Source: Shewanella sp. Isolate13 (GTDB lineage Bacteria; Pseudomonadota; Gammaproteobacteria; Enterobacterales; Shewanellaceae). From it: a stretch of 64,000 nt of DNA. Location of the stretch: positions 22,049-86,048 of the forward strand of contig NZ_JAKEVD010000007.1 in the NCBI RefSeq assembly GCF_022398325.1. Direction: 5' to 3'. Shown one piece after another: positions 8,849 through 17,539 of this stretch. Each line of letters starts with the position of its first letter. The first letter of the stretch is position 1. A program made the translations under genes and the position numbers. A model generated the notes under the pieces. The model was given only the letters and a program-made list of their open reading frames with translations, did not search any database and had not been told where the DNA came from.

Positions 8849-8877
8849 ATATCCACTATTATTTTATGGATATAGTG
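8849..8877. promoter_or_regulatory. Nested inverted repeat upstream of yjjI
   Basis: ATATCCA (8849-8855) pairs with TGGATAT (8867-8873) across 11 nt; CACTAT and ATAGTG form a second, offset pair. It starts 7 bp from the yjjI start codon, so it could be an operator or a 5'-UTR hairpin. Confidence 0.4.
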
Positions 8878-9062
8878 TAAGGGGTCGCGAGAGAATTCTT
8901 ATAGTGAAAAGCTGGTAAATAGTGATTTCTAATTTGGAAATTCGATGCCAAAGATCTCAGCTTATTTGAAATTGAGTCGTGAGTGGGATTGATGGCGTAA
9001 AGTGGCAGACTGGCGATGGGTTACGCCAGCCTGCATAGCTTTAGCTATCCAGCGAAAACGGG

Positions 9063-10583
9063 TTAAAAGAAGCCCAGTGGATTAGCATCGTAGCTGATCA
9101 ACAGGTTCTTAGTATTTTGATAGTGATCTAACATCATCTTGTGGGTTTCACGGCCAATGCCCGATTTCTTATAACCACCAAAGGCGGCGTGAGCAGGGTA
9201 GGCGTGATAGCAATTAATCCATACTCGTCCCGCTTGTATGCCGCGCCCCATGCGCTGAGCGGTGTTCATATCGCGAGTCCATACGCCAGCACCTAGACCG
9301 TATTCGGTATCGTTGGCAATGGCTAAGGCCTCAGCTTCATCCTTAAAGGTGGTAACTGAGATCACCGGGCCGAAGATCTCCTCTTGGAAGATGCGCATCT
9401 TGTTAGTGCCCTTTAAGATGGTCGGTGTAATGTAAAAGCCTTGGCTGTGCTCGCCCTCAAGCTTGCATATGTTGCCGCCAATTAGTACCTCTGCGCCCTC
9501 ATCTTTACCTATGTCTAAGTAGCTTAAGATCTTGTCGAACTGCTCCTGAGAGGCCTGTGCACCCACCTGAGTATCGGTATCGAGTGGGTTGCCCTGTTTA
9601 ATGGTTTTACAGCGCTCAATCACCTTAGCGATAAACTTGTCGTAGATAGACTCATGAATTAGGGCTCGGGATGGACAGGTACAGACCTCACCCTGGTTGA
9701 AGAAGGCCAGCAGCATGCCCTCTACCGCTTTATCTAGATATTCATCTTCGTGATCCATTACATCGGCAAAGTAAATATTGGGTGACTTGCCGCCAAGTTC
9801 GACGGTTGACGGAATTAACGACTCGGCCGCGCACTTTAAAATATGATGACCGATTTCGGTGGAGCCGGTAAAGGCTAGCTTAGCAATACGTTTGCTGGTG
9901 GCTAGGGCTTGACCGGCCTCGGTGCCAAAGCCATTAACCACGTTGAGAACGCCTTTTGGTAGTAGGTCTTCGATAAGTTCGAGTAGCACCAGAATTGAGG
10001 CCGGAGTCTGCTCGGCAGGCTTAAGCACGATGCAATTGCCTGCTGCCATCGCTGGAGCAATTTTCCAAGCAGCCATTAGCAGGGGAAAGTTCCATGGGAT
10101 GATCTGGCCGACGACACCTAAGGGTTCAGGGAAATGGTAACTGACGGTATTGGCATCGATATCGGCGGCGCTGCCCTCCTGGGCGCGGATACAGCCGGCA
10201 AAATAGCGGAAGTGGTCGACAACTAGCGGTAGATCTGCGGCTAAGGTTTCCCTTACGGCTTTACCGTTATCCCAGCTCTCGGCAATCGCTAGCGGCTCGA
10301 TATTTTGCTCGATGCGATCGGCGATCTTTAGCAGTATGTTGGCGCGCTCTGTTACCGAGGTTTTGCCCCAACTTTCTTTAGCTTCATGGGCGGCATCGAG
10401 TGCCAGTTCAATATCGACCGCGCCTGAACGCGGCACTTGGCAGAACACTTGACCATCTATGGGGGAAGCGTTGTCAAAGTAAAGCTCATTAACGGGTTTA
10501 GTCCATCTACCGCCAATGAAATTTTGGTACTGAGGTTTGAAGTTGATAATGGCGTCGGATGTTCCTGGTTTGTTGTAGATCAT
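9063..10583 (-). CDS. NAD(P)-dependent aldehyde dehydrogenase, AldB/ExaC type
   Basis: 506 residues from the chosen ATG at 10583, which has AAGGA spaced correctly. A 20-codon upstream extension is possible but unlike the family. Rossmann and catalytic motifs are clear: [31 protein letters not shown] with the general-base Glu, and [11 protein letters not shown] with the catalytic Cys. C-terminal [12 protein letters not shown] is typical. The AldB/ExaC group oxidises acetaldehyde and similar short aldehydes to acids. It is divergent from acuI, so a role in C2/C3 metabolism is plausible, but the substrate is not proven. Confidence 0.88.
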   Translation of the reverse strand: MIYNKPGTSDAIINFKPQYQNFIGGRWTKPVNELYFDNASPIDGQVFCQVPRSGAVDIELALDAAHEAKESWGKTSVTERANILLKIADRIEQNIEPLAIAESWDNGKAVRETLAADLPLVVDHFRYFAGCIRAQEGSAADIDANTVSYHFPEPLGVVGQIIPWNFPLLMAAWKIAPAMAAGNCIVLKPAEQTPASILVLLELIEDLLPKGVLNVVNGFGTEAGQALATSKRIAKLAFTGSTEIGHHILKCAAESLIPSTVELGGKSPNIYFADVMDHEDEYLDKAVEGMLLAFFNQGEVCTCPSRALIHESIYDKFIAKVIERCKTIKQGNPLDTDTQVGAQASQEQFDKILSYLDIGKDEGAEVLIGGNICKLEGEHSQGFYITPTILKGTNKMRIFQEEIFGPVISVTTFKDEAEALAIANDTEYGLGAGVWTRDMNTAQRMGRGIQAGRVWINCYHAYPAHAAFGGYKKSGIGRETHKMMLDHYQNTKNLLISYDANPLGFF

Positions 10584-10830
10584 GCTCACAATTCCTTGTC
10601 TGTTTTTTATGCGACAATTCAGTGTAGTAGATAAATTTGCCATGGGGGTATAGGAAGAAGGTCGAGTAGCATATTGTTGAGGTGTTTGATTATTTTGGAG
10701 TAAAAGTCTGTATTGGTTGTGATGGAATTTTGATTATGAATGCTGCGCATTGTTTCTATGCAAAATATGCACTTCATTCATAGATGTTTATGGCCTATGC
10801 TTCTCTCATCAGTTTAAATAGGAACTTGTC

Positions 10831-11811
10831 ATGTTTAACGCACTTGTTTTGACCCAAGAAGAAAAGAAAACGCTGGCGAATATTCGCCAAATCACCGAGG
10901 CGGATCTGCCTGAAGGTGAAGTCTTAGTAGATGTTTCATGTTCATCACTGAACTACAAAGATGGTTTAGCGGTTACCGGTGTCGGCAAAATTATTCGTAA
11001 CTTCCCTATGGTGCCAGGCATCGATTTTGCGGGTACCGTGCTTGAGTCAAGCGATGAGCGTTATAAGGCGGGTGACAAGGTTATCCTTACCGGTTGGGGC
11101 GTTGGTGAGAATCACTGGGGTGGTCTTGCCGAAAGAGCCCGTGTTAAAGCCGACTGGTTAGTGCCAATGCCTGCCCACTGTGACGCGGCTAAGGCGATGC
11201 AGATTGGCACCGCAGGTTTAACGGCTATGTTGTGCGTACAAGCATTGCAAAATGCAGGGGTTAAGCCTGAAGACGGTGAGATTTTAGTGACTGGCGCCAG
11301 TGGTGGCGTAGGTAGTGTTGCGGTGACCTTGCTGGCACAGTTAGGTTATCGCGTAGTGGCAAGCTCGGGTCGTGTCGAACAAAATGGTTCCTTGCTGACT
11401 AAGCTTGGTGCTAGCGAAGTGATTGACCGTAGTGAGCTTGAAGTCGATGCTCGCCCGCTTGAAAAGCAGCGCTGGGCTGGTGTGGTGGATACCGTAGGTA
11501 ACAAGGTATTGGCTACGGCTCTAGCACAGATGAATTATGGCGGCGCGGCTGCTATCTGTGGTTTGGCGGGGGGCTTTGCACTACCAACTACAGTGATGCC
11601 ATTTATCTTACGTGGCGTGAACCTTCTCGGCGTTGATTCGGTTGCTTGCCCATTTGAGAAGCGTCAAGCGGCGTGGGATGCAGTACTTAACTTGTTACCT
11701 GCTAGCTACTTCGAAGATGCTTGCGAGACTATTTCGTTAGAGCAGGTGCCTGAATTTGCACAGCGTATTATCAAAGGCCAAGTGACAGGGCGCGTGCTAG
11801 TTCAGTTGTAA
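10831..11811 (+). CDS. acuI: Acrylyl-CoA reductase family protein AcuI/YhdH
   Basis: 326 residues, zinc-free medium-chain dehydrogenase/reductase. NYKDGLAVTG, PGIDFAGTV and the NADPH-binding glycine motif GASGGVGSVAV (about residues 155-165) are diagnostic of the YhdH/AcuI group, which reduces acryloyl-CoA to propionyl-CoA with NADPH. It detoxifies acrylate-derived acryloyl-CoA. A DMSP lyase gene that makes acrylate lies 6 kb downstream, which makes a linked role attractive. However, acuI lacks the TTGGAA-N4-TTCCAA site found in that island. Orthologues also occur in bacteria without DMSP metabolism. Confidence 0.88.
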   Translation: MFNALVLTQEEKKTLANIRQITEADLPEGEVLVDVSCSSLNYKDGLAVTGVGKIIRNFPMVPGIDFAGTVLESSDERYKAGDKVILTGWGVGENHWGGLAERARVKADWLVPMPAHCDAAKAMQIGTAGLTAMLCVQALQNAGVKPEDGEILVTGASGGVGSVAVTLLAQLGYRVVASSGRVEQNGSLLTKLGASEVIDRSELEVDARPLEKQRWAGVVDTVGNKVLATALAQMNYGGAAAICGLAGGFALPTTVMPFILRGVNLLGVDSVACPFEKRQAAWDAVLNLLPASYFEDACETISLEQVPEFAQRIIKGQVTGRVLVQL

Positions 11812-12498
11812 AAAGGTTCCCTAGGTCCAAGGAAAAGAAAGGTGCTAGGGAAAGCTAAGACGAACGGCCTGCGGCCTAGGGAGCGTGACTGCGTCACTTA
11901 CGGAAAAGCTGGAAAGGCTAAGAAAGGTCATAGGAAAGGATAAGAGAGGTACTAGATCCTAGGAAAGGCTGAGACGGAAAAGCCGGAAAAGCTAAGAAGC
12001 GGCAAGGGTGGTGCTTTTGGTCTTTGCTGTTCCTAGCAGGGCGCAGTCCGTCCTCGCAGCGAAGCGTCCTAGGATCTAGGAAAAGCTGAGACGAACGGCC
12101 TGCGGCCTAGGGAGCGTGACTGCGTCACTTACGGAACGCTATGCTGACGGAAAAGTCTGTTCTCTCCTGTAGGTTGGGCTTTAGCCCATTAGGCTCTAGT
12201 TATTCATCCACGATTCCAATCTGCAGTACAATCCATATCTTATTGATACATATCGTATTGACGGCATAAATGCCGACCTACATAAAGCGGGAAAAGCTGG
12301 AAAGGCTAAGAAAGGTCCTAGGTTCTAGGAAAAGCAAAGCCGAAAAAGTCGGAAAGGCTAAGAAAGGTTCTAGGTTCTAGGAAAAGCAAAGACGAAAAAG
12401 TCGGAAAAGCTAAGAAGTGGCAAGGGTGGTGCTTTTGGTCTTTGCTGTTCCTAGCAGGGCGCAGCCCGTCCTCGCAGCGAAGCGTCCTAGGGCCTAGT
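11812..12498. repeat. Dispersed hairpin-rich intergenic repeat block (copy 1 of 4)
   Basis: 687 bp with no gene. The same modules recur within it and at 43219-43452, 48424-48805 and 57533-57735: 'CTAGGAAAAGCTAAGA', 'CGAACGGCCTGCGGCC', 'GTGAC-tgc-GTCACTTACGGA' and 'CTAGCAGGGCGCAG-CCGTCCTCGCAG'. Many are tiny hairpins with three-base loops. Two large internal copies (about 11870-12070 and 12085-12490) suggest local duplication. Confidence 0.85.
12168..12282. repeat. 115-bp palindrome-ended element inside repeat block 1
   Basis: Ends are inverted: TGTAGGTTGGGCTTTAGCCCA on the left and, read in reverse complement, TGTAGGTCGGCATTTATGCCG on the right. Each end also folds on itself (GGGCT-tt-AGCCC and GGCAT-aa-ATGCC). 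No ORF. Only the left end is seen again, near 48680. Confidence 0.7.
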
Positions 12499-12505
12499 AC
12501 TTTGT

Positions 12506-13441
12506 TTATTGCATATTTTGTGGCGTCTGTGACAGCAGCTCTTTGATCGCGTTTGCCATCTCTTCACGCAGCCATCGCTGTGCCTTATCTTGATCGCAGC
12601 GAGAATGCCAGAACAGGTTGTAGTCTAAGCTTTGCAGCTTAAATGGCAGGGGTTTTACTTTTAGTTTATGTCGTTGGGCAGCCATTTCAGCCATGCCTTC
12701 GGGCAGGGTAATAATCAATGGATTCACCGATTGCAGTGCTAGTGCTGTATCTAAGTGCGGGGTTCTCAATAGCTCGGTGCGCGGTGGATACTGACTAATG
12801 GCATCATCGAGCAATGCCTTTACCCCATCACTAATTGCAATCGTTGCATGAGGGTAGTGCAGATAATCTTCTAGGGTGATATCGCTATTTGCCAGCGGAT
12901 GATTCGGTGACAGCAAGCAGCTGACTCCCACCTTGCCGAGAAAGGTCTGCTGTAAATTTCCGGTTTGGCCAATGGCGCGGCAGATTGCCATATCCGCGCC
13001 TTTTACGCTGAGCTGCGCCTGTAACTCTTTCTGTTGTACGGGCACAACCTCAAGTCGGATCTGTGGTGCTTGTTGGTAAATACTAGGCAGAATAAAAGGG
13101 ATTAACGCCTGCATAGCATAATCGGTCACGGCGATAGAAAATTGCTGCTGACACTCTTCGGGCACAAAGGCTTTAGGGGTGAGCAACTCAATCAGTTGGC
13201 CCGTGGGTTGGCGTAACTGTTGGTAGCACTCTAATGCGAACGAGGTCGGCACGAGTTGCTGACCAACACGAGAAAATAGCGGATCGTTGAGCATCTCCCT
13301 AAGGCGCGCGAGAATGCGACTGGTGGCAGATTGACTGAGGTGTAAACGCTTAGCCGCTTGGGTGACGCTACGCTCTTCGACCAAGATCTGTAGAGCGATC
13401 AACAGGCTTAGATCTTGGCGGTAGATCTCTTCTAATTCCAT
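12506..13441 (-). CDS. LysR-family regulator divergent from the acrylate/DMSP island
   Basis: 311 residues. The helix-turn-helix is near residues 8-70 (TQAAKRLHLSQSATSRILAR), followed by a linker and an effector domain starting near FSIAVTDYAM. It is transcribed away from the flavoprotein gene, the usual arrangement of a LysR gene and its target. The 490-bp gap between them holds two copies of the island's palindrome. It is therefore one candidate to control the island, but the palindrome is not an obvious T-N11-A LysR box. Two other regulators lie at the far end of the island. Confidence 0.87.
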   Translation of the reverse strand: MELEEIYRQDLSLLIALQILVEERSVTQAAKRLHLSQSATSRILARLREMLNDPLFSRVGQQLVPTSFALECYQQLRQPTGQLIELLTPKAFVPEECQQQFSIAVTDYAMQALIPFILPSIYQQAPQIRLEVVPVQQKELQAQLSVKGADMAICRAIGQTGNLQQTFLGKVGVSCLLSPNHPLANSDITLEDYLHYPHATIAISDGVKALLDDAISQYPPRTELLRTPHLDTALALQSVNPLIITLPEGMAEMAAQRHKLKVKPLPFKLQSLDYNLFWHSRCDQDKAQRWLREEMANAIKELLSQTPQNMQ

Positions 13442-13755
13442 AAAATCCTTGGCTTAGCAACATTAGCGTTATTCGCTGTTTTAATGAGACTTATTTAAGC
13501 TTACTCACATAATGATGGCATAGAAGTTTGTAGGCCGAAAATATTATCTAAGAATATTTTAACAGGGGCGGTTAGTGGTGCGGTGGTTAAACAGTCTGTT
13601 TGTTACAATGGGTTAACTTTTGGGCTCTGTGCCGAAGAAGGGTCTTCTGTGTTGCCTCGTTTGTGCTATCTGGCTAATCGAGTAAATCAAATAAAACAGT
13701 GCTAAGTCAGATGTGTATTGTGATTGTTGCTTGATAGTTTGCTATCTGTCAGCGT

Positions 13756-13771
13756 TTGGAATCGGTTCCAA
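13756..13771. promoter_or_regulatory. Palindromic operator, site 1 (auxiliary)
   Basis: TTGGAA-TCGG-TTCCAA; with flanks the arms are 7 bp (13755-13761 and 13766-13772). No -10 box follows at the spacing seen for the other three sites. It begins 115 bp upstream of site 2. Confidence 0.7.
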
Positions 13772-13870
13772 AATACTCCTAAAGTAGTAAAAAACTCAAA
13801 CATTGGATCTAGCTTTGAGTTTGTAGATGTTATTTTATTGTTTCTTGGAAACCTTTGTTTAACTCCCGTT

Positions 13871-13895
13871 TTGGAACTCATTCCAGCCCTATGAT
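13871..13895 (+). promoter_or_regulatory. Operator site 2 and -10 box of the flavoprotein gene
   Basis: TTGGAA-CTCA-TTCCAG (13871-13886), then TATGAT at 13890-13895, 19 bp after the operator's first base. The start codon is 35 bp after the -10 box. No good -35 hexamer is visible; the palindrome fills the region between -35 and -10. Confidence 0.7.
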
Positions 13896-13930
13896 TATTG
13901 CGTCTAATAAAACTAATAGGGTGATGACAG

Positions 13931-15451
13931 ATGAGCAATAAAGATCTGCTAGGACGCCGTAATTTCATTAAAGGATTCGGAGCTGCAGCAGGTGTCGCGA
14001 TGGCTGCACCAGCACTGGCCGTATCTGAGAAAGCGGATGGCGTTAAATGGGACAAAGAAGTTGAAGTCCTAATTATTGGTTCGGGTTTTGCGGGATTGGC
14101 GGCGGCGATTGAAGCCACGCGTAAAGGCGCAAAAGACGTACATATCTTTGAGAAGATGTCGTATTTTGGCGGAAACTCAGCCATCAATGGTGGCTTATTT
14201 GCAGCACCAGGTACGCCGATGCAGAAGCAAGAAGGCGTTAAAGATTCAGTTGATCGTATGGTTAACGATCAGCTTAAGTCTGGTCGCGGTATTGCCGATG
14301 AAGCACTGCTTCGCCATGTAGCCGAGCATGCGGTTGAAGCATTGCAGATGACATTAGATGCGGGTTCTGAATATCACCCTTATCTACAGCAGTTAGGTGG
14401 TCACTCAGTGGCGCGTACCTACCAAACCACAGTGAGCTGTGGTGCGGGTATCACTCAGCCTTTGTTACAAGAGTGCCGTAAGTTAGGCGTTCATACCCAT
14501 AACCGTGCTAAGTTCGAAGGTTTCTTAGTGGGTGATAAAGGCGAAGTGGTTGGCGTGAAAATGCGTCAGAACTATCACTTCGGTGAAGAGCAGCCAGGCG
14601 ATGTTATTAACATCCGCGCTAAGCGTGGCGTGATCATGGCTACAGGTGGTTTCGCGCAAAATGTTGATCTGCGCATGGCGCAAGATCCGACCCTGACATC
14701 TGAAGTCGGTTGTACTAACGCACCGGGTGCGACAGGTGAAGGTATGTACGAGATGTTCCGTCTCGGCGCTATTCCAGTGCATCTAGCACACATCCAGTCT
14801 GGTCCTTGGGCGTCGCCAGATGAAGGTGGTTTTGGCTATGTGTCTAATTACTCTATCTACAATTTCCCACATTCAATGGCTGTTAACCGTTTAACGGGTA
14901 AGCGTTTCATGAACGAAATTGCTGACCGTAAGACTCGTGCCGATGCAGAACTTGCTTGCCGCGACGAGAAAGGTAACGCATTGCCTCCTATCTTGATCAC
15001 TAGCTACAAGGATTCTAAGAAGCATCCAAATACCAAGAAAGTGATCAAGTACAACGTGGGTTGGAAGTTCGACTCTGTTGAAGAGTTGGCTAAGCATTTT
15101 GATGTGCCATTAGCACCGCTTAAAGCACAAATTGCTGAGTACAACGAGTACGTTAAGACCGGTGATGATAAGCAGTTTGGCAAGAACATGACCAAGGCCA
15201 AAGACAAGTACATTCAAGCACCATTTACCGTGGTTCGCTTATGGCCAAAAGTGCACTATTGCCAAGGTGGTGTGCAGGTCAACACTAAAGCCGAAGTAAA
15301 AGACAGCTTTACAGGACAGTCAATTCCTGGGCTATACGCAGCCGGTGAAGTGTGTGGTGGTATTCATGGTGTGAGCCGTTTAGGTAGTTGCTCAATTCCT
15401 GAATGCATGGTGATGGGTATGACAGCTGCACGCAGTGTCATGAAAGCCTAA
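13931..15451 (+). CDS. Periplasmic FAD-dependent enoate reductase, probable acrylate reductase
   Basis: 506 residues. A Tat signal (RRNFIKG at 9-15, cleavage near residue 30) precedes an FCC-family flavoprotein domain with the FAD motif GSGFAG (50-55), ATGGF (237-241) and AAGEV (470-474). It lacks the haem domain of fumarate reductase FccA, which here is the next gene. By my alignment, the FccA catalytic Arg402, His504 and Arg544 correspond to Arg333, His442 and Arg483, while His365 is replaced by Gly291 (IQSGPW). That argues against fumarate and for another enoate. Three kilobases from dddY, acrylate is the natural guess. Substrate is inference. Relatives include urocanate and methacrylate reductases. 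Confidence 0.85.
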   Translation: MSNKDLLGRRNFIKGFGAAAGVAMAAPALAVSEKADGVKWDKEVEVLIIGSGFAGLAAAIEATRKGAKDVHIFEKMSYFGGNSAINGGLFAAPGTPMQKQEGVKDSVDRMVNDQLKSGRGIADEALLRHVAEHAVEALQMTLDAGSEYHPYLQQLGGHSVARTYQTTVSCGAGITQPLLQECRKLGVHTHNRAKFEGFLVGDKGEVVGVKMRQNYHFGEEQPGDVINIRAKRGVIMATGGFAQNVDLRMAQDPTLTSEVGCTNAPGATGEGMYEMFRLGAIPVHLAHIQSGPWASPDEGGFGYVSNYSIYNFPHSMAVNRLTGKRFMNEIADRKTRADAELACRDEKGNALPPILITSYKDSKKHPNTKKVIKYNVGWKFDSVEELAKHFDVPLAPLKAQIAEYNEYVKTGDDKQFGKNMTKAKDKYIQAPFTVVRLWPKVHYCQGGVQVNTKAEVKDSFTGQSIPGLYAAGEVCGGIHGVSRLGSCSIPECMVMGMTAARSVMKA

Positions 15452-15479
15452 GTTTGCCAGATAATAAGAGGAATGAGCG

Positions 15480-15833
15480 ATGAGTAAATTAAAAGCGGTA
15501 TTAGCGCTAACCTTTGGTTGCCTACTAACCTTGTCTGCACAAGCTGTAGAAATACGTGACCACCATAAAGAAGTGATCGGAAAAGATTGTAAAACATGTC
15601 ATGACAATGGCATTAAGCAATTCCCATCGGATCAGGCTTGTTTACAGTGTCATGATGTTGATGACTTAGCAGAGCAAACTGCACGTAGTGAAGAAGATAA
15701 GTGGCAGAATCCACATAACAACTTGCACTATGGCAAAGAGCTTCCTTGCCAAGAATGTCATAGCGAACATGGTACTAAGCAACCACTATGTAGCAACTGT
15801 CATACGTTTAAGTTTGATAAATTTAAGAAGTAA
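15480..15833 (+). CDS. Small periplasmic tetrahaem cytochrome c, electron donor to the flavoprotein
   Basis: 117 residues with a Sec signal peptide (cleavage after AQA, residue 22). Four CxxCH motifs are at 37-41, 54-58, 90-94 and 104-108. Size and spacing resemble the haem domain of flavocytochrome c fumarate reductase and small tetrahaem CctA. It begins 28 bp after the flavoprotein gene with GAGGAATGAGCG before the ATG, so the two are one operon and very likely one split flavocytochrome. It would receive electrons from the quinol pool through CymA, which is not in this window. Confidence 0.92.
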   Translation: MSKLKAVLALTFGCLLTLSAQAVEIRDHHKEVIGKDCKTCHDNGIKQFPSDQACLQCHDVDDLAEQTARSEEDKWQNPHNNLHYGKELPCQECHSEHGTKQPLCSNCHTFKFDKFKK

Positions 15834-15849
15834 GATTAACTCAATTATA

Positions 15850-15880
15850 TTTAGTGTGGTTTCATCTCAACCACACTAAA
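15850..15880. terminator. Long hairpin after the tetrahaem gene
   Basis: A 12-bp perfect stem TTTAGTGTGGTT / AACCACACTAAA with a 7-nt loop. There is no T-run, so it may stabilise the mRNA end rather than terminate. Confidence 0.5.
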
Positions 15881-15891
15881 TAATGAGTGCG

Positions 15892-15918
15892 GGCCATAAT
15901 TAATTTATGGCCTTTTTT
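15892..15918 (+). terminator. Rho-independent terminator
   Basis: GGCCATAA-ttaat-TTATGGCC followed by TTTTTT. Confidence 0.85.
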
Positions 15919-15940
15919 CCCTGCATTGTTTTATTTTTGA

Positions 15941-15967
15941 CCCTCAATTCTTATTGAGGGTTTTTTT
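15941..15967 (+). terminator. Second rho-independent terminator
   Basis: CCCTCAA-ttctta-TTGAGGG followed by seven Ts; it backs up the preceding terminator and insulates the next promoter. Confidence 0.85.
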
Positions 15968-16035
15968 ATGCGACCTTGTTAACGAAATTGATATATCTTC
16001 TGGTGCACGCTGTTAAGTGTGTGTTTCATTTGTTT

Positions 16036-16060
16036 TTGGAATTGGTTCCAACTGTATTAT
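16036..16060 (+). promoter_or_regulatory. Operator site 3 and -10 box of the first porin gene
   Basis: TTGGAA-TTGG-TTCCAA (16036-16051), then TATTAT at 16055-16060. The spacing is identical to sites 2 and 4. Confidence 0.75.
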
Positions 16061-16106
16061 TTCTATGAAAGATTGGTTGTATTTATATTAATAATTACGG
16101 TGGTGA

Positions 16107-17249
16107 ATGATGAATAAAAATATATTGGCTTTGTCTGTTTTAGTTATTTTAAGTAGTAGTGCAAATGCTAGTGATACTACTTTTAAATTTGGTGGATATG
16201 TAAAAGCTGACGTAATGTTTAGTGATTATAGTAATGGTGCACCTGATTCAGGTCATATTTCGAGACAGTTTTATGTGCCTGGGACTATATATGGTGTTTC
16301 TGATAATGGAGAGCAAGTTGTTGACTTTCAAGCTAGAGAGTCAAGATTTAACTTTAGTTCCCTCAGTAATATTAATGGGCATAAGTTAAAAGGGTTTATA
16401 GAGTTAGACTTTATGACGCATGCGGATGGTAATGAACGCGTGTCGAATAGTTACTCTCCTAGAATTCGTCATGCGCTAGTAAGCTTCGATAATTGGTTAG
16501 TTGGTCAAACTTGGACGACTTTTCAAAATCCAGCTGCATTGCCTGAAAACCTAGACTTTGTTGGTGCCGCAGAAGGTACACCATTCGTTCGTCAAACACA
16601 GGTTCGTTACACCAATGGTGGTTTTCAGTTTGCGATAGAAAACCCTGAAACAACATTGACTGCAAATGTTGATATGGGTGGAGGAAGACTTACTAGCGGT
16701 AGTGGCATGGTTCCTGATTTTATTGCTCGTTATAACATCAATACCCAAGGTGGATCTAAGTATTCTTTTGCAGCTTTAGTGCGCCAATTAAATATTGAAG
16801 ATGCAAACTACGATTCACAGGAAATGGCATACGGCATGAGTATGACTGGTGTTGTTCCTGTTGGTAACGATGATCTTAAGTTCTCCGCTACAGCGGGATC
16901 GGGCTTAGGTCGTTATATGGCATTGAACTATGCCAATGCAGGTGTCATTGATAACAATGGTGATATTGAAACTATCGACTCTTACGGAGGCTTTGTATCT
17001 TATCGTCATTGGTGGAATGAAAAGTGGCGCTCTAGTATCACTCTATCAGGTTTCAAAGCTGATAATAATGAGTCTTTAACGGGTGGAAAAGTTAATAAAG
17101 AGTCCTATTCTGGCTATATCAACTTATTATATTCACCAATTAAGCCAATTACAGTGGGTGTTGAGTATATGTATGCTGAGAATACTAAGCAGAATAACGA
17201 TTCAGCGGAATTAAATCGTGTGATGTTCTCTTTAAAGTACGTTATCTAA
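16107..17249 (+). CDS. Outer-membrane porin (DcaP/Porin_4-like)
   Basis: 380 residues with a signal peptide cleaved near residue 22 (SANA). The mature chain is all short amphipathic strands, starting TTFKFGGYVKADVMFSDYS and ending MFSLKYVI, as in trimeric 16-strand porins for small anions. FQARESRFNFSS and WLVGQTWTTFQNP resemble the DcaP-like group. Two ATGs lie in a row at 16107 and 16110; GGTGG sits just before. It has its own promoter with the island operator, so it is probably made together with the lyase and reductase and could admit DMSP or acrylate. The substrate is inferred only from context. Confidence 0.82.
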   Translation: MMNKNILALSVLVILSSSANASDTTFKFGGYVKADVMFSDYSNGAPDSGHISRQFYVPGTIYGVSDNGEQVVDFQARESRFNFSSLSNINGHKLKGFIELDFMTHADGNERVSNSYSPRIRHALVSFDNWLVGQTWTTFQNPAALPENLDFVGAAEGTPFVRQTQVRYTNGGFQFAIENPETTLTANVDMGGGRLTSGSGMVPDFIARYNINTQGGSKYSFAALVRQLNIEDANYDSQEMAYGMSMTGVVPVGNDDLKFSATAGSGLGRYMALNYANAGVIDNNGDIETIDSYGGFVSYRHWWNEKWRSSITLSGFKADNNESLTGGKVNKESYSGYINLLYSPIKPITVGVEYMYAENTKQNNDSAELNRVMFSLKYVI

Positions 17250-17283
17250 TTAAAAATTTAATTCTTGCGATCTTTTTTAGCAC

Positions 17284-17357
17284 AAATGGTGACAGGCTTT
17301 AGCTAGAAGATGCTCCCCATTACAGCTGCGCCACGGATGGCGTGTCTGTGACCATTT
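17284..17357. repeat. Large interrupted hairpin after the porin gene
   Basis: AAATGGTGACAG (17284-17295) pairs with CTGTGACCATTT (17346-17357) with one mismatch. Inside is a small GCC-acggat-GGC stem resembling the genome's palindromic repeat cores. It could end porin transcription or be a repeat remnant. Confidence 0.5.
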
Positions 17358-17465
17358 TTGCTATTTACTGTGTTTTATAAATAGCCTTTATTTTGATTTG
17401 TGTTTTTAGCCGTGATTGTGAGCTATACAACATTGCATGTTGTTTATGTTGAGCTTGCTAGTTTT

Positions 17466-17490
17466 TTGGAATTAATTCCATGTTTATTAT
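17466..17490 (+). promoter_or_regulatory. Operator site 4 and -10 box of dddY
   Basis: TTGGAA-TTAA-TTCCAT (17466-17481), then TATTAT at 17485-17490, the same 19-bp offset as sites 2 and 3. The dddY start codon is 50 bp after the -10 box. Confidence 0.75.
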
Positions 17491-17539
17491 TTCATTTAGA
17501 AAAGGGCTTACTTATTAAAAAAATATTAAAGGGTGATGT

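Noticed and set aside
10831..11811. acuI as a member of the TTGGAA-N4-TTCCAA regulon
   Set aside because: No copy of the palindrome was found in the 247 bp between the aldehyde dehydrogenase and acuI genes, so any link is metabolic, not by this site.
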